From assembly GCA_021298875.1 (NCBI GenBank), contig JAJTHJ010000131.1, positions 1-6,785 of the forward strand: a stretch of DNA of 6,785 nt, in the 5' to 3' direction. The notes beneath the pieces were generated by a model, which saw only the letters and a list, made by a program, of their open reading frames with translations, was not told the origin of the DNA and made no database searches. This DNA comes from Burkholderiales bacterium (GTDB lineage Bacteria > Pseudomonadota > Gammaproteobacteria > Burkholderiales > Burkholderiaceae_F). The translations under genes and the position numbers were made by a program. Positions 6,478 through 6,785 of this stretch are shown piece by piece. Positions within the stretch are counted from its first letter, which is position 1. Each line of letters begins with the position of its first letter.

Positions 6478-6785
6478 CTACTCCGTGCGCGCGAGTTCGG
6501 CGTTTTGCTGCGCTGGCAGGTGGCCGGTGCGGACGACGACGATCAGCTCTTCGATGAAGGCGAAGGCCAGCGCGGTGACGCCCAGCGCCATCGACAACTG
6601 CGGGATCCAAAGCGGCGTGACATCGACGTTCTGCGAAATGTCGTCGTAGGCGAACGAGCCCCAGGCGAGCTTGACGCTGAACCAGGCGAAGTAACTGGTC
6701 AGGAACGAGGCCACCGCGAGACAGAAAATCTCTGCCCACGCGCGCGCGCGGCCGTGCAGGCGGCTCAGGATCAGCGTGACGCGGA
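6478..6785 (-). CDS. dctQ: TRAP transporter small permease (DctQ family), C-terminal part
   Basis: This is the small membrane subunit of the TRAP transporter, which forms the scaffold beside DctM. The open frame continues through the window edge, and 102 codons are visible, ending in TAG at 6480-6478; the N-terminal half lies outside. Two hydrophobic helices are visible: AEIFCLAVASFLTSYFAW (in the stretch encoded about 6735-6680) and one starting at IPQLSMALGVTALAFAFIEE. The preceding TPLWIPQL is a typical DctQ C-terminal signature, placed just before the last helix. The stop lies 2 bp before the dctM start, so translational coupling is likely. A GTG at 6714 is in frame but is internal, because the frame is open upstream and codes for DctQ-like sequence there. 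Confidence 0.88.
   Translation of the reverse strand, partial: RVTLILSRLHGRARAWAEIFCLAVASFLTSYFAWFSVKLAWGSFAYDDISQNVDVTPLWIPQLSMALGVTALAFAFIEELIVVVRTGHLPAQQNAELARTE
6481..6486 (-). promoter_or_regulatory. Ribosome binding site of dctM
   Basis: On the minus strand ACGGAG lies 5 nt before the dctM ATG at 6475. It falls within the last codons of dctQ, which confirms the dctM start and suggests that the two permease subunits are translated together. Confidence 0.6.

Noticed and set aside
6476..6739. N-terminal extension of dctM upstream of 6475
   Set aside because: The extension is Arg-rich shadow sequence in another frame of dctQ. The ATG at 6475 has a good ribosome binding site and starts the expected first helix.
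6739..6751. Run of alternating CG dinucleotides within dctQ as a simple repeat or Z-DNA tract
   Set aside because: Only about 12 bp long and explained by Arg/Ala codons in a GC-rich gene.

Overview
The window is compact, GC-rich bacterial chromosome that is coding almost end to end. It holds seven genes: six run on the minus strand and one on the plus strand. Protein family content and architecture fit a betaproteobacterium, most likely of the order Burkholderiales. This is an inference from the look of the proteins; no marker gene is present to fix the taxon. There are no RNA genes, mobile elements, CRISPR arrays or phage genes, and the largest non-coding gap is 45 bp.

Right part (minus strand, read from 6785 down to 2395): the end of a TRAP transporter small permease (dctQ, cut by the window edge), the TRAP large permease (dctM), a DadA-type FAD-dependent D-amino acid dehydrogenase, and the bifunctional NAD(P)HX repair enzyme Nnr. 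Gaps of 2, 45 and 10 bp suggest one transcription unit. The TRAP solute-binding protein (DctP) is not in view and would be expected beyond position 6785. The simplest reading is uptake of an organic acid or amino-acid-like substrate next to an oxidative deaminase, with nnr as a housekeeping passenger.

Left part: a YbbA-type ABC ATPase is the only plus-strand gene (1721-2404). It starts 21 bp from the divergent gene tesA (periplasmic GDSL esterase/thioesterase I). Its 3' end overlaps the convergent nnr by 10 bp. tesA overlaps mnmH (tRNA 2-selenouridine synthase) by 11 bp, so those two are probably translationally coupled. mnmH runs off the left edge. The divergent tesA/ybbA pair is also known from Escherichia coli, but here no YbbP-like permease follows ybbA.

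I found no convincing undescribed system. The points most worth a second look are the TRAP/D-amino acid dehydrogenase cluster, the very tight divergent tesA/ybbA start with no visible ribosome binding site for tesA, and the orphan ABC ATPase.
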